A DNA stretch of 64,000 bases from JAICMB01 sp963838885 (GCA_963838885.1 CAWITB010000048.1:1-64000), one strand, 5' to 3'; shown: positions 54,052 to 62,492, counted from the stretch's first letter. Numbers and translations: made by a program. The notes: a model not told the origin generated them from the sequence alone.

Positions 54052-54849
54052 TCAGAGCAGGCCGAGGGCTTTGAGATCGGCGAGAGGTTCTTCAAACGAA
54101 CAGGAGCCGAAGCCGATGGCGAAGCTGCGACGAACCTCGACGAGCTGTTCGGCGGTGACGCGGCGCTCGCGCCAGGTTACCGCGGCGCCTTCGAACCGGA
54201 AGGCGTCCGGCGACGTTTCCTCGAGCGCTTGGATGACATCGTCTTCGGGGGCGCCGGTCCAGATTAGAGCGGCGGCGAGGAAGACATTTAGAAATCCGTG
54301 CATGGCGCCGGAGCGGCCCGCAGGGTTACGCATCGCATGGTGCAACCCGGCAGTGGCTTTGAAAGGGACCTTGCGGGCGGCGCAGCGGGCCAGGAAGCGA
54401 GCAAGATTCGCCGGGCTGGGCGCGGCATCGGGCGTGGAACCGCCGGTGCGGATCTTGGCGCGCACACTGACGCCCGCCATTATCGCGATGAGTTCCGCGG
54501 GGTCATCGTCGATAGAGATTTCGTAATAGGCGGTTACGTCCGGCCCAATGTTGCGGATGTCGGCGGGATTCTGGACTTTAATTTCGACCGTATCGGCGCC
54601 GAGCGGGATCGTGGTCGTGCCCGGAGGGACGAGGAGGCTTAATCGCCAGTTTGCGGCGCGGTCGCCGGCGGCGCTCTCGAACTCGGGGACGCGGGCGAGC
54701 GGCAGGATGAAGCGGTCCAACGCCCAGCCGTGTTCTCCGGCGCGGTAGGCGGCGTAGTTCTCCACTGCGGCTTCCATGCTTAGAGAGGCGGGCGGAAAAA
54801 GACCGGCGTAGTCGATCACTCCGCCGAATAAGGCCCGGACGGAATTCAT
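54052..54849 (-). CDS. Unknown protein between hmgA and fahA
   Basis: About 265 residues from ATG 54847-54849, overlapping the hmgA stop by 4 bp. It looks like a TIM-barrel-type cytoplasmic enzyme of unassigned function: LFGGVIDYAGLFPPASLSME, DRFILPLARVPEFESAA, VEIKVQNPADIRNIG and AFRFEGAAVTWRERR are distinctive. Found between homogentisate dioxygenase and fumarylacetoacetase, it may take part in tyrosine or homogentisate breakdown, possibly as a substitute for maleylacetoacetate isomerase, but nothing in the sequence proves this. The longer open frame to 55332 is antisense to hmgA and not real. Confidence 0.7.
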   Translation of the reverse strand: MNSVRALFGGVIDYAGLFPPASLSMEAAVENYAAYRAGEHGWALDRFILPLARVPEFESAAGDRAANWRLSLLVPPGTTTIPLGADTVEIKVQNPADIRNIGPDVTAYYEISIDDDPAELIAIMAGVSVRAKIRTGGSTPDAAPSPANLARFLARCAARKVPFKATAGLHHAMRNPAGRSGAMHGFLNVFLAAALIWTGAPEDDVIQALEETSPDAFRFEGAAVTWRERRVTAEQLVEVRRSFAIGFGSCSFEEPLADLKALGLL

Positions 54850-56171
54850 TTCTCCGCCAACGATTTTTCGGCTACGTGGGACGTGAAATGTTTCTTCAAG
54901 CCCTGCCAGCATTCGAAGTATTCGTGCTGCAGAACCTTGGTTTCCATGGCGAATTTGGTGGGACGTACGACGAGCTGGGTCTCGAACATGAAGGCGAGAG
55001 TGTTGGCGAGATATTGCGGTTTGAGATCGGCGCCGCTGGCCCGCTCGTAGCTTTCCGCGTCGGGGCCGTGGCCGGACATGCAATTGTGGAGGCTGGCGCC
55101 GCCGGGGACGAATCCCTCGGCTTTGGCGTCGTATTGGCCGAAGATCAAACCCATGAATTCGTTCATCATGTTGCGGTGGAACCAGGGCGGGCGAAAGGTG
55201 TGCTCGGCGACCAGCCAGCGCGGGGGAAAGATGGCGAAATCGACGTTGGCCGTGCCCTGGACGGGAGTGGGCGACGTGAGGACGGTGTAGATGGACGGAT
55301 CGGGATGATCGAAGCTGACGGAGTTGATGCAATTGAAGAACGCGAGATCGTATTTATACGGCGCGTAGTTGCCGTGCCAGGCGACGACGTCGAGGGGAGA
55401 GTGGTCGATTTCGGCGGACCAGAGATTACCCTGAAATTTCGCGATCACCTGGAAGGCGCCCTCGCGCTCTTCAAACGCAGCAACGGGAGCGAGGAAATCG
55501 CGCGGATTGGCGAGGCCGTTGGCGCCGATGGGGCCGAGATCGGGCAGGCGAAAATAGGCGGCGTAATTTTCGCAGATGTAACCGCGGGCGCCTCCAGTGG
55601 GAACGTCGACGCGAAATTTGACGCCGCGCGGGACAACGCAGATCTCGCCGGGCGCGGCTTCGATGACGCCGAGCTCGGTGTGCAGGAGCAGGGTTCCGAG
55701 CTGTGGGACGATGAGCAACTCGCCGTCGGCGTCGTAGAAGAAGCGGTCGCGCATGGAGGCGTTGGCGGCATAAATATGGATGGCAACGCCATTGAGAAGC
55801 GCGGGGTCGCCGCTGCCGCCAATGGTTACGATCCCGTCGATGAAATCGGTAGGGACGGCGGGGATGGGCAGCGGATTCCAGCGGAGCTGGTTGGGAGTGG
55901 CGGGGACTTCCTCGAAGGGGCCACTGCGGATCTGGCCGTTGGGGATCTGCTCGAAAGGCCGATGCGTGACGGTCGGCCGAATGCGGTAGCACCAAGTACG
56001 GCGATTGGCGGCGCGCGGGGCGGTGAACGGCGTGCCGCTGAATTGTTCGGTGTAGAGCCCGAGCGCGTTTTTTTGCGGCGAATTTTGGCCTTTGGGAAGG
56101 GCGCCGGGAATGGCTTCGGTGGCGAATTCATTGCCGAAGCCGGACTGATAGCGGAGTACGGGGTTGGGCAT
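54846..56171 (-). CDS. hmgA: Homogentisate 1,2-dioxygenase
   Basis: A 441-residue non-haem iron dioxygenase that opens the homogentisate ring to maleylacetoacetate. YQSGFGNEFATEAIPGALP is the family N-terminus. The iron ligands are in the region FRPPWFHRNMMNEFMGLIFG (His and Glu) and LHNCMSGHGPDAES (His). LDVVAWHGNYAPYKYDLAFF precedes them. It is the first gene of a three-gene operon with the unknown protein and fahA (overlap and 3-bp gap). Confidence 0.97.
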   Translation of the reverse strand: MPNPVLRYQSGFGNEFATEAIPGALPKGQNSPQKNALGLYTEQFSGTPFTAPRAANRRTWCYRIRPTVTHRPFEQIPNGQIRSGPFEEVPATPNQLRWNPLPIPAVPTDFIDGIVTIGGSGDPALLNGVAIHIYAANASMRDRFFYDADGELLIVPQLGTLLLHTELGVIEAAPGEICVVPRGVKFRVDVPTGGARGYICENYAAYFRLPDLGPIGANGLANPRDFLAPVAAFEEREGAFQVIAKFQGNLWSAEIDHSPLDVVAWHGNYAPYKYDLAFFNCINSVSFDHPDPSIYTVLTSPTPVQGTANVDFAIFPPRWLVAEHTFRPPWFHRNMMNEFMGLIFGQYDAKAEGFVPGGASLHNCMSGHGPDAESYERASGADLKPQYLANTLAFMFETQLVVRPTKFAMETKVLQHEYFECWQGLKKHFTSHVAEKSLAEK

Positions 56172-56279
56172 ACGATCCTTCGGGACTCGCGGCCCCGTGC
56201 ACTCGTAATACTAGCTTAGGACTAGGCTTCGCACACCGATCCATCCGGTTGCAGGGGATGCCCGAATGGAACTACAATC

Positions 56280-56925
56280 CTTGCAGACGACGCCGCCAGT
56301 CCTGAAGTTCTCGATGTTCCCAGCCCGCTGTTTCTCCGCGCTCTTCTGCTTCCGTCGTTCTTATTTCCATCGACACGCTTCACGCCGACCATCTCGGCGC
56401 TTACGGCGATCACCGTCTTAAGACTCCCAATATCAATTCCTACGCCGGCCACGGCAGCATTGCACGCTTCGCTCCTCACATCGACATATCCGTTTGAAAT
56501 CGCGTCGAGGAAAACGCCGAGCGCGTTCCTTCCGGAGCGGTCACGCTCGCCTCGGTTCTGCGCTCGAACGGATACAAAACGGCCGCGTTCATCGTCTCGA
56601 TCAAGGCTTCGAAACGTACGACAGCCGGTTTCAATCCGCGGCTTTTTCTCCGCTCTCCGGCTCCATGTTTTCGGCGGCGCCTCCCGCGGTCCGAATTCGG
56701 CCCGGGAGAGGCGCGATGGCGCTTTGGTAATTCGCGCGGCTACCCGATTCCTGGCCGCCAACCGCGACCGGCCGCTCATTCGTGTTCGTGCATTTGTACG
56801 ATCTGCACAAACTCTACAGGCTCTCCGGCTGCGACGACGAAATCGAGTACATCGATACACTGCTGGGCTCCTTTCGCAAGACGCTCGTCGACGGAGATTG
56901 GTGGCGAGAAGCGTGAATTGTTCGT
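56280..56925 (+). pseudogene. Sulfatase pseudogene
   Basis: Frames contain sulfatase-like segments in order: VVLISIDTLHADHLGAYGDH (metal-binding Asp region), GAVTLASVLRSNGYKTAAFI, SGSMFSAAP-type loop, GALVIRAATRFLAANRDRPL, then VFVHLYDLHKLYRL and EIEYIDTLLGSFRKTLVDG. Several frameshifts and the absence of the CxPxR nucleophile segment show that it is dead. Its C-terminal partner domain (TPR) may be the fragment near 58440. Confidence 0.75.
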
Positions 56926-57097
56926 TCGAAAATTCGGGACAAAAACCTGATTGTGTGGAACGCGCTCAACTACGTTTGCGGGATGTAAGGCAGCGTACGC
57001 GTGTCCTTCCTATAACCTAGCGCAACGGACATTCTTGGGCTATAACCTGCTGGAAAAGCGAAAGTTGTAAGCTCTGGACTAAATACTGGGAGTTTTA
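56926..57097. other. Spacer containing a duplicated boundary sequence
   Basis: The segment at 56928-56955 (GTTCGAAAATTCGGGACAAA) resembles 58066-58090 (CGAAGATTCGAGACAAGAGC), marking the borders of a duplicated block that includes the glycine-rich PEP-CTERM gene. Confidence 0.5.
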
Positions 57098-58060
57098 ATG
57101 CACGGATATGGAGGCAGATTAGCCCTCGCTTTGCTCGCGACAATGGCCGCGGGATCCACGGCGAAGGCGGACACCTTCAATTACAGCGGCGGCATCGTCA
57201 CTTACGACGTCACCACGACGGGGGTCTACAGATCACGGCGGCGGGGGCGCAGGGCGGTCCGGGCTACGCTGGCGGGAGCGGGCGGTTTGGGCGCGCTGCT
57301 GAGCGGGGATGTCACTCTCACGGCCGGTACTGTGCTAGATATTGCCGTGGGCGGGCAAGGATTGACGGGGGACATTGGGGCGGCTTTACGGCGGCGGCGG
57401 CGGCGGCGGCAGCTTCGTCTACGAGAGCGGCGCTCTCGAACCTCTTATTGTGGCTGGCGGCGGCGGTGGCGCCGGCTACGATTCCTCAAACGGCGGTGAT
57501 GGTCAAACCACCATTAAGGGGCAAAATGGTTTCGGTCCTTTGGGTGGCGTAGGTGGCATTGGCGGGTCGGGCGGCGGCGGGCGGGACCTTTGTGGGGGGT
57601 ACCAACGGTGGTGGCGGCGGGGGCTGGCTGGGTAATGGCGGCAACGGCGTCGGCTATACGGGCCCTTGCGCCGCGTGGAGGATCGGGCGGGGGTGGTCAG
57701 GGCGCTCCGAATTTCACGGGCGGCGCGGGCGCCGGCGATGGTTCCCAATGCGCCAATGGGGGCTTCGGCGGCGGGGGCGGCGGCGGCTTGCGACGCGGGT
57801 GGGGGCGGCGGCGGTTACTCAGGAGGCGGCGGCGGCGATGGCGCGAGCTCCTACGGCGGCGGTGGGCGGCGGTTCGTATATCGACGCGTCGTTCACCGAG
57901 ACTAGTCTCACCGGGGGCGCGAATACGCGGCAATGGTTTTGTAACTATCGACTTTTTTGGACCTGCGGTAACTCCCGAACCGGGTTCCGTGCTTCTATTC
58001 GGAACGCTTGTGGCTGGTTTCACTCTGGCGGCGCGGAGAAAACTGCGCCGGCGCTAGCAG
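57098..58060 (+). pseudogene. Glycine-rich PEP-CTERM protein, multiply frameshifted
   Basis: A protein with signal peptide (LALALLATMAAGSTAKA), start DTFNYSGGIVTYDVTTTG, a beta segment ALLSGDVTLTAGTVLDIAVG, a long Gly-Gly-rich repeat region, and a C-terminal sorting tail TPEPGSVLLFGTLVAGFTLA with a basic end. Such PEP-CTERM proteins are exported and anchored by an exosortase. The frame changes at least five times within the low-complexity (GGC/GGN) part, so it is either decayed or badly sequenced. Confidence 0.7.
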
Positions 58061-58104
58061 CGTTCGATCGAAGATTCGAGACAAGAGCCTGATTGGGAGT
58101 TTTG

Positions 58105-58440
58105 ATGCACAGATACGGAAACAGATTAGCCCTCGCATTGCTCGCGGCAATGGCTGCGGCATCGACTGCGAAGGCCGACACGTTCAATTACAGCGGGGGC
58201 ATCGTCATGTACGATGTCACGACGACGGGGATCTACGAGATCACCGCCGCGGGGGCGCAGGGCGGTTCGGGCAACGGCGGGAGCGGGCGGTTTGGGCGCG
58301 CTGCTGAGCGGGGATGTCGCTCTCACGGCTGGTACTGTTTTAGATATTGCCGTGGGCGGGCAAGGATCGATGGGGAACTTTGGGGCGGCTTTCGGCGGCG
58401 GGGGTGGCGGCGGCAGTTTTGTGTACGCGAGCGGCGCCGC
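58105..58440 (+). pseudogene. Second glycine-rich PEP-CTERM copy, truncated
   Basis: Starts MHRYGNRLALALLAAMAAAS, nearly identical to the first copy (MHGYGGRLALALLATMAAGS) including the following FNYSGGI and VTTTG segments. It frameshifts near 58280 and breaks off in the Gly-rich region at about 58430, where the frame passes into an unrelated TPR fragment. No PEP-CTERM tail. Confidence 0.75.
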
Positions 58441-58846
58441 TGCGAGCCTTGCTGGCGAAATATTATTTAGCGGAGGAAAGACGGCGGAGGCGCGGCACGC
58501 TTACGAGGCGGCCAAAGCCGCGGACCCGAGCTTCACCGAAGCCGCCTTGGCGCTGGCCCGCATCGATCTTCGAGAGAAGAACACGGACGGCGCGCGGCAA
58601 GAGCTGACAGGCGTATTGAATAGCGAACCCAGGAACATAGCGGCGCTGCTGATGCTGGCGAGCGTGGATGCGCAAACAGGCAATCGGGATCGCGCGATCG
58701 CGGCATACCGCGCCGTTCTCGATATCGATGAGAAGAATGTTTCCGCTCTGAACGATTTGGCTTGGAACCTGGCGATCGGCAATCCTAACGAAGCGTTGAA
58801 GTATGCGCAACAGGCCGGGACAGCATCGTGGGATACCGCGGGGTAG
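58441..58846 (+). pseudogene. TPR-domain C-terminal fragment
   Basis: An in-frame run of tetratricopeptide repeats: GKTAEARHAYEAAKAADPSF, TDGARQELTGVLNSEPRNI, GNRDRAIAAYRAVLDIDEKN, then ALNDLAWNLA. It has no start of its own and is fused to the truncated glycine-rich protein. Sulfatase-TPR fusions exist in Acidobacteria, so it may be the tail of the broken sulfatase at 56.3-56.9 kb, separated by insertion of the duplicated PEP-CTERM block; this is inference. Confidence 0.6.
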
Positions 58847-58849
58847 CGG

Positions 58850-59147
58850 GCGCGGCGCCATGCCGCAGGCCGTAGGGCTACGCGTCGAACGTTGTGTCCA
58901 GTGAAGCGCAGTGGATGATTGAGTTGAAGGCGCCCGTTGAGGTACGGGACATTTGGGGGCACAGTCGCATGGTGACGCGCATCGGCGTGGCGGTCGACGC
59001 TGGCGCGGGTTTTGCGAATACAATGCGCGAGTAAAAGCGTGTAAAGGCGTGCTGGCCCTTTGCTTTTGCGATACAGCCCTTGTAACCTAGCAATTTGCCG
59101 GTGCGCCTATCCATACATAGGGATAGGGAACTGCCGGCTTTTGCCGA
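58850..59147. other. Intergenic region before the sigma-factor operon
   Basis: About 300 bp. A frame from 58893 to 59034 (ELKAPVEVRDIWGHSRMVTR) looks protein-like, perhaps a short fragment, but I do not recognise it. No promoter stands out. Confidence 0.35.
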
Positions 59148-59735
59148 ATGCTCGTTGAGTTTGAGCAAATACAAAAGGCGCAGTCCGGCGACGATGCTGC
59201 CTTCAACCACGTCGTGGTCGCCTATCGCAAGCGGATTATGGGTACTATTGCCCGCTTGATTGGCAGGCCGGAAGACGTGGAGGATGTGGCCCAGGAGGTT
59301 TTCCTGCGGTTGTATTACTCTTTGGACCAGTTGCGGACCGCCGAGGTCTTCGAACCGTGGCTGTACCGGCTGACCGTGAATGCGTCCTACGATTACCTGC
59401 GCAAACAGCGGCGGCGCAACGAATCGCGGATGGCCGACCTCTCCGACCAGCAGATGATGATGGCTGACGCCGTGGCTGGCGGTAAGGCGAATCGGGAGCG
59501 GAAACACCAAACGCAGGTGAAGGAACTTTTGGATTCGCTGCTCGGATCGCTCTCGCGGGAGGACCAAATCCTGCTAAAGCTCAAGGAAGTCGAGGGGCTC
59601 TCGCTCAAGGAGCTCGAGAAGATCTATCGCGTGAAAGAGAATGCTTTGAAAGTGAGGCTTTTCCGAGCGCGGCAACGGGTCCTGAAAGCGTTCGCCGCGG
59701 CGCAAGATGCCAAGCCGGCGGGCGTGGAGCAGTAA
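59148..59735 (+). CDS. ECF-type sigma-70 family RNA polymerase sigma factor
   Basis: A 195-residue extracytoplasmic-function sigma factor. Region 2 is seen in RPEDVEDVAQEVFLRLYYSL and FEPWLYRLTVNASYDYLRKQ; region 4 in EGLSLKELEKIYRVKENALK with VRLFRARQRVLKAF. It is followed by a membrane protein and a CpxP-like protein in tight order (about 46 bp, then 8 bp), a typical envelope-stress operon in which the middle gene is the likely anti-sigma factor. Confidence 0.93.
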   Translation: MLVEFEQIQKAQSGDDAAFNHVVVAYRKRIMGTIARLIGRPEDVEDVAQEVFLRLYYSLDQLRTAEVFEPWLYRLTVNASYDYLRKQRRRNESRMADLSDQQMMMADAVAGGKANRERKHQTQVKELLDSLLGSLSREDQILLKLKEVEGLSLKELEKIYRVKENALKVRLFRARQRVLKAFAAAQDAKPAGVEQ

Positions 59736-59780
59736 AATGGTGAATGGCGGCCGATAGAGGGGTAATATAGAGGGCACGAG

Positions 59781-60119
59781 ATGGACAGACTGGACCAGGA
59801 ACTCGATTTGACATTTGCGGCGTACCGGGCCGCTTTCCCGGATGCCGAGCCGGGGGCGGAGTTCATGCCGAAGCTCTGGGCCCATATTGAAGCGAAGCGG
59901 AGCTTCGTTTTCAGATTCAAAAGGATGTCGGAGGTTGCGGTGGCCGCCGCGCTGGCCGCGTGTTTGATTACAGGCATGTTCATTGCGCCTCCCATGCGCC
60001 ATGAATCGCAACTGGCCGGCAATTACGTGGACGTCCTGGCCGAGGCCCATTCGGACGAAACGCTCGCGGTCCTAGGGGGCTTTCGGATCGATCTCCTGGA
60101 CGCGGATCAGCAGCGCTAA
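59781..60119 (+). CDS. Putative anti-sigma-factor-like membrane protein
   Basis: A 112-residue protein with an N-terminal cytoplasmic helical part (DRLDQELDLTFAAYRAAFPD), one transmembrane segment (SEVAVAAALAACLITGMFIA) and a short periplasmic tail. It has no zinc-binding HxxxCxxC motif, but its place and topology next to an ECF sigma gene fit an anti-sigma factor. Family unassigned. Confidence 0.6.
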   Translation: MDRLDQELDLTFAAYRAAFPDAEPGAEFMPKLWAHIEAKRSFVFRFKRMSEVAVAAALAACLITGMFIAPPMRHESQLAGNYVDVLAEAHSDETLAVLGGFRIDLLDADQQR

Positions 60120-60127
60120 GCCAAAAA

Positions 60128-60523
60128 ATGAGGCGCTCCAACCTGATCATCGCGGTCTACTTGGTGTTGATTTTCGCCAGCGGGGTGGTGGTTGGCGCTT
60201 TCGCGTCCCGATTATATTCTCCGCCGGCGGTCTCGAGCAGAGATCGTCCGGGGAGACTTTCGCCCGAGGAATATCGCCAACGCTACGTCAGGGAAATGCA
60301 GACGCGGCTGAATCTCAGCCCCGAGCAGACTACGCAACTCAATAAGGTTCTTGATGATACGGGCGCGAAGGTCCATGCGGCGCACCAGCGGCGGACGCTG
60401 GAGATGAAAGCGATTCACGAGGAGCAAATGAATCGCGTGCGGGCAATTCTGACCGCTTCGCAACGGCCTCTGTACGAGCAACTGGTGAGGGAACGCGAGG
60501 AACGGGCGCGGTCCAAGCGCTAA
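60128..60523 (+). CDS. CpxP/Spy-like periplasmic protein (heavy-metal-sensor-like)
   Basis: A 131-residue protein with an N-terminal membrane anchor or signal (NLIIAVYLVLIFASGVVVGA) and a long alpha-helical hook: LSPEEYRQRYVREMQTRLNL, then SPEQTTQLNKVLDDT, ending highly charged (REREERARSKR). The LTPEQ-type repeat pattern (LNLSPEQTTQL; ILTASQRPLYEQL) is the CpxP/Spy or periplasmic heavy-metal-sensor family, whose members sense envelope stress or act as chaperones. It is the third gene of the sigma operon, convergent with rpmE 8 bp away. Confidence 0.8.
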   Translation: MRRSNLIIAVYLVLIFASGVVVGAFASRLYSPPAVSSRDRPGRLSPEEYRQRYVREMQTRLNLSPEQTTQLNKVLDDTGAKVHAAHQRRTLEMKAIHEEQMNRVRAILTASQRPLYEQLVREREERARSKR

Positions 60524-60531
60524 ACGTCTGC

Positions 60532-60792
60532 CTATTTCGCGGCTGGCGCTTTCTTCTTGGCCGCTGCCGATTTCGCGGCCTGCATATCTTTGGCTTTCTG
60601 GACTTTCTTCTGAAAACGATCTACACGGCCTTCGGTATCGACAAGTTTTTGTCGGCCCGTGAAGAAGGGGTGGCAGTTGGAGCAGATCTCGACGCGGATG
60701 TCGCCTTTGTGAGTGGAACGGGTCTTAAAAGTGTTCCCGCACGCGCACGTCACGTTTATTTCTTCGTAGGCGGGATGGATGCCGGCTTTCAT
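60532..60792 (-). CDS. rpmE: 50S ribosomal protein L31
   Basis: An 86-residue L31. The N-terminal MKAGIHPAYEEINVTCACGN and CSNCHPFFTGRQK are characteristic; the cysteine pairs (CAC and CSNC) are those of the zinc-containing (C+) form. The Ala/Lys-rich tail (SAAAKKKAPAAK) is longer than usual. It has its own promoter (separate entry) and is convergent with the CpxP-like gene. Confidence 0.96.
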   Translation of the reverse strand: MKAGIHPAYEEINVTCACGNTFKTRSTHKGDIRVEICSNCHPFFTGRQKLVDTEGRVDRFQKKVQKAKDMQAAKSAAAKKKAPAAK

Positions 60793-60821
60793 GGGAGGAC
60801 GGGAAATCCTTTCAAAACTTC

Positions 60822-60850
60822 AGTATACCATCGGGGCGGCTGATCGACAA
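60822..60850 (-). promoter_or_regulatory. rpmE promoter
   Basis: On the minus strand TTGTCG (60850-60845), a 17-nt spacer and TATACT (60827-60822) lie 30-58 bp before the rpmE start. It is located just downstream of the terminator of the small unit at 60.86-61.12 kb, so the two units are transcribed separately. Confidence 0.5.
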
Positions 60851-60856
60851 AACGTG

Positions 60857-60901
60857 AAAACCCCCGTACCTCGGCTGCTAATGCCAAGGCGCGGGGGTTT
60901 A
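60857..60901 (-). terminator. Intrinsic terminator of the small transcription unit
   Basis: On the minus strand an AAACCCCCG arm, a CCTTGG/CCGAGG inner stem, a short loop and a CGGGGGTTTT arm form a strong GC stem followed by T residues. It closes the transcript beginning near 61084. Confidence 0.7.
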
Positions 60902-60993
60902 GGTAGCCTTACATATCTCGCGCAGTGAGGTAGCCGGTCCACAGGAACGGCGGTCTCGGCACTGTACGAAACCTGAGCTTTGGAGCAGTCGAC

Positions 60994-61050
60994 TTAAGAG
61001 TCGGCCACCTCATGCGTGGATTCTTTAGGGCATCTACTACCGGTACTCAT
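60994..61050 (-). CDS. Putative 18-residue peptide in a small independent transcription unit
   Basis: ATG (61050-61048) to TAA gives MSTGSRCPKESTHEVADS. Upstream on the same strand, AGAAAGGAGGTGGTCC (61077-61062) is an extended Shine-Dalgarno-like sequence; 18 of 20 positions from 61077 to 61058 match the reverse complement of the standard 16S rRNA 3' end. The distance from AGGAGG to the ATG (17 nt) is longer than normal, so the peptide start is not certain and the element could act as a regulatory RNA. A promoter precedes and a terminator follows. Function unknown. Confidence 0.5.
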   Translation of the reverse strand: MSTGSRCPKESTHEVADS

Positions 61051-61090
61051 ATGTTTAGACTGGACCACCTCCTTTCTCAGTGATGCCTTC

Positions 61091-61138
61091 ATCATAGTCC
61101 GTGAGCTTACAGCCTGTCAACCGCGTTTTCGCGAAAAC
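61091..61138 (-). promoter_or_regulatory. Strong promoter and palindrome of the small unit
   Basis: Minus strand: TTGACA (61120-61115), 18-nt spacer, TATGAT (61096-61091), a near-consensus sigma-70 promoter giving a start near 61084. Four bases upstream of the -35 lies a perfect 14-bp palindrome, GTTTTCGCGAAAAC (61125-61138), a candidate operator. Confidence 0.65.
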
Positions 61139-61259
61139 TGACTGATGTGGTCACCAGGACACGTCCTCCCGTGAAGCAAACTGCCTGTGCGCCCACTCGT
61201 GTCTCCGCTCGCCCGCCAGTTTGGTGGTTTCCCAGCGGATTGGAACAGAGGCGAGCTGC
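61139..61259. other. Spacer without gene
   Basis: Between the promoter of the small unit and the PIN remnant no coding frame is convincing. Confidence 0.4.
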
Positions 61260-61560
61260 AGTAAGAGGACTTCAGTCTTCTGGTCTTCTGGGCGCGCCGG
61301 CCACGTACATGTTCGCCACATTAATCGCGGAACAGGCCAGCTCGTAGTCTTCCACGATGTGCGGTTCCATCAGATCGGCCCTGCCGCGCCGGTCTTTAAC
61401 ACGTCGAGGAGGAACGTGGTGTCGAGCAGGTCGTTTCAGGCTCGCACGCGGCCGATGAACCCTTAGCAGCCGTCCGGCAGTTCGGGATGCTCTTCGATTT
61501 TCATCTTCGGTTTCAAAGATCCCCGCGCTTCGCGTAAACCGGTGAGCAACTGCGCGCATA
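61260..61560 (-). pseudogene. PIN-domain toxin (VapC-like) remnant with possible antitoxin tail
   Basis: The minus strand codes a PIN-like start, DTTFLLDVLK, followed by GRADLMEPHIVEDYELACSA and INVANMYVAGAPRRPED, the expected order of a VapC ribonuclease N-terminus. Immediately before it, in another frame, RGSLKPKMKIEEHPELPDGC could be the end of the cognate antitoxin. The C-terminal catalytic residues are absent. Confidence 0.6.
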
Positions 61561-61765
61561 AAAGAGGCCCCGCTATTCGCAGGGCCTGTGACGAAGGACC
61601 GGAGGGAGGCAACTGCCACCAAAACGTACAACCACCCGACTCCGAAGCAATTTCGTTAATGAGGAGCAATCGTTAGACCAGCTTTTTAACCGCTTCGTTA
61701 TCAGTGCGGCGATGTGGTACAGATCCAATTTATGGAAGAGCCGGGGTGGTTCACCCTATGGTAAT
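61561..61765. other. Spacer between toxin and transporter remnants
   Basis: No gene recognised; short shadow frames only. Confidence 0.4.
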
Positions 61766-62475
61766 CGGGAGGCTCGTTTGATTTGTGTCCCGCCCTCCGG
61801 GTTCATCGGCGCAAACAAGCGGTCGCTGGCCGGCTTTTTTGTCAGCGGGACGGTGGTCTTTTTCCTGGGGGCCGTGTTGCCGGCGTTGGCGCGCGGATGG
61901 CCTACTCTTTACCGCCTGCGAAGGGCATACGTCTCGCGATCATAGTGGCCGCTGGCTGCCTGCGCCTCCTTCCTGTATCTGGGAATGGTGGGACCTCCGT
62001 GGCCCGCTGCATGGCGGGATGCCGGGTCGTTTTCCTGGCGCCGGCGCGGGGCTGTTGAATGCGTCGCTTTTCCAGGCCATCTCGCCGTTGTATATGAACG
62101 ACGCAGCGTCGACCCTGAAATCTGGGCGGTATTCTTCTCGGGCTTGCTGCTGTCGGTGACCTTCTATGTGTACACGGTTCCCGGCATCCTGATATCTTTC
62201 GCGGCCATCCCCAGCTTTCGCGATCTACTGTTGGCGTGCGCGGTTTGCGCCGGTCGAGCGCGGCGGTGAGCGTTTGCCGCGCGACGTGGCAGCCGAAAGA
62301 TCCGGTGGCAGTGCTATTCAGTCTACTTCTGTTCTTTCAGTTTGGAAACAAATGGCCGATCGCCGTTTGGCTCCCGATTTTCGCGATCCGGCGTCTGGGG
62401 GTCAGCCTGCGAACGGCGCTCAGCGTGCGGGCGTTTCTCCAAGCTGCCGGGGCGCCGGGACTAGGGGGCAACGCG
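61766..62475 (+). pseudogene. MFS-type transporter pseudogene
   Basis: Hydrophobic segments in changing frames give a transporter-like series: RSLAGFFVSGTVVFFLGAVL, LYLGMVGPPWPAAWRDAGSF, GAGLLNASLFQAISPLYMND, LLSVTFYVYTVPGILISFAA, then DPVAVLFSLLLFFQFGNKWP and WLPIFAIRRLGVS. The order and helix spacing match a major facilitator permease cut short before the last third. At least five frame changes are required. Confidence 0.65.
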
Positions 62476-62492
62476 GGAACTCCGGCGTCGTA

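Noticed and set aside
54850..55332. N-terminal extension of the unknown protein in the hmgA operon
   Set aside because: The extension lies antisense-like within hmgA in another frame, is His/Arg-rich and ends exactly where the real start sits over the hmgA stop codon.
61058..61077. A 20-base stretch looking like the 3' end of 16S rRNA on the + strand
   Set aside because: Similarity stops at these 20 bases, no other rRNA sequence surrounds it, and the opposite strand explains it better as an extended Shine-Dalgarno in a promoter-ORF-terminator unit.
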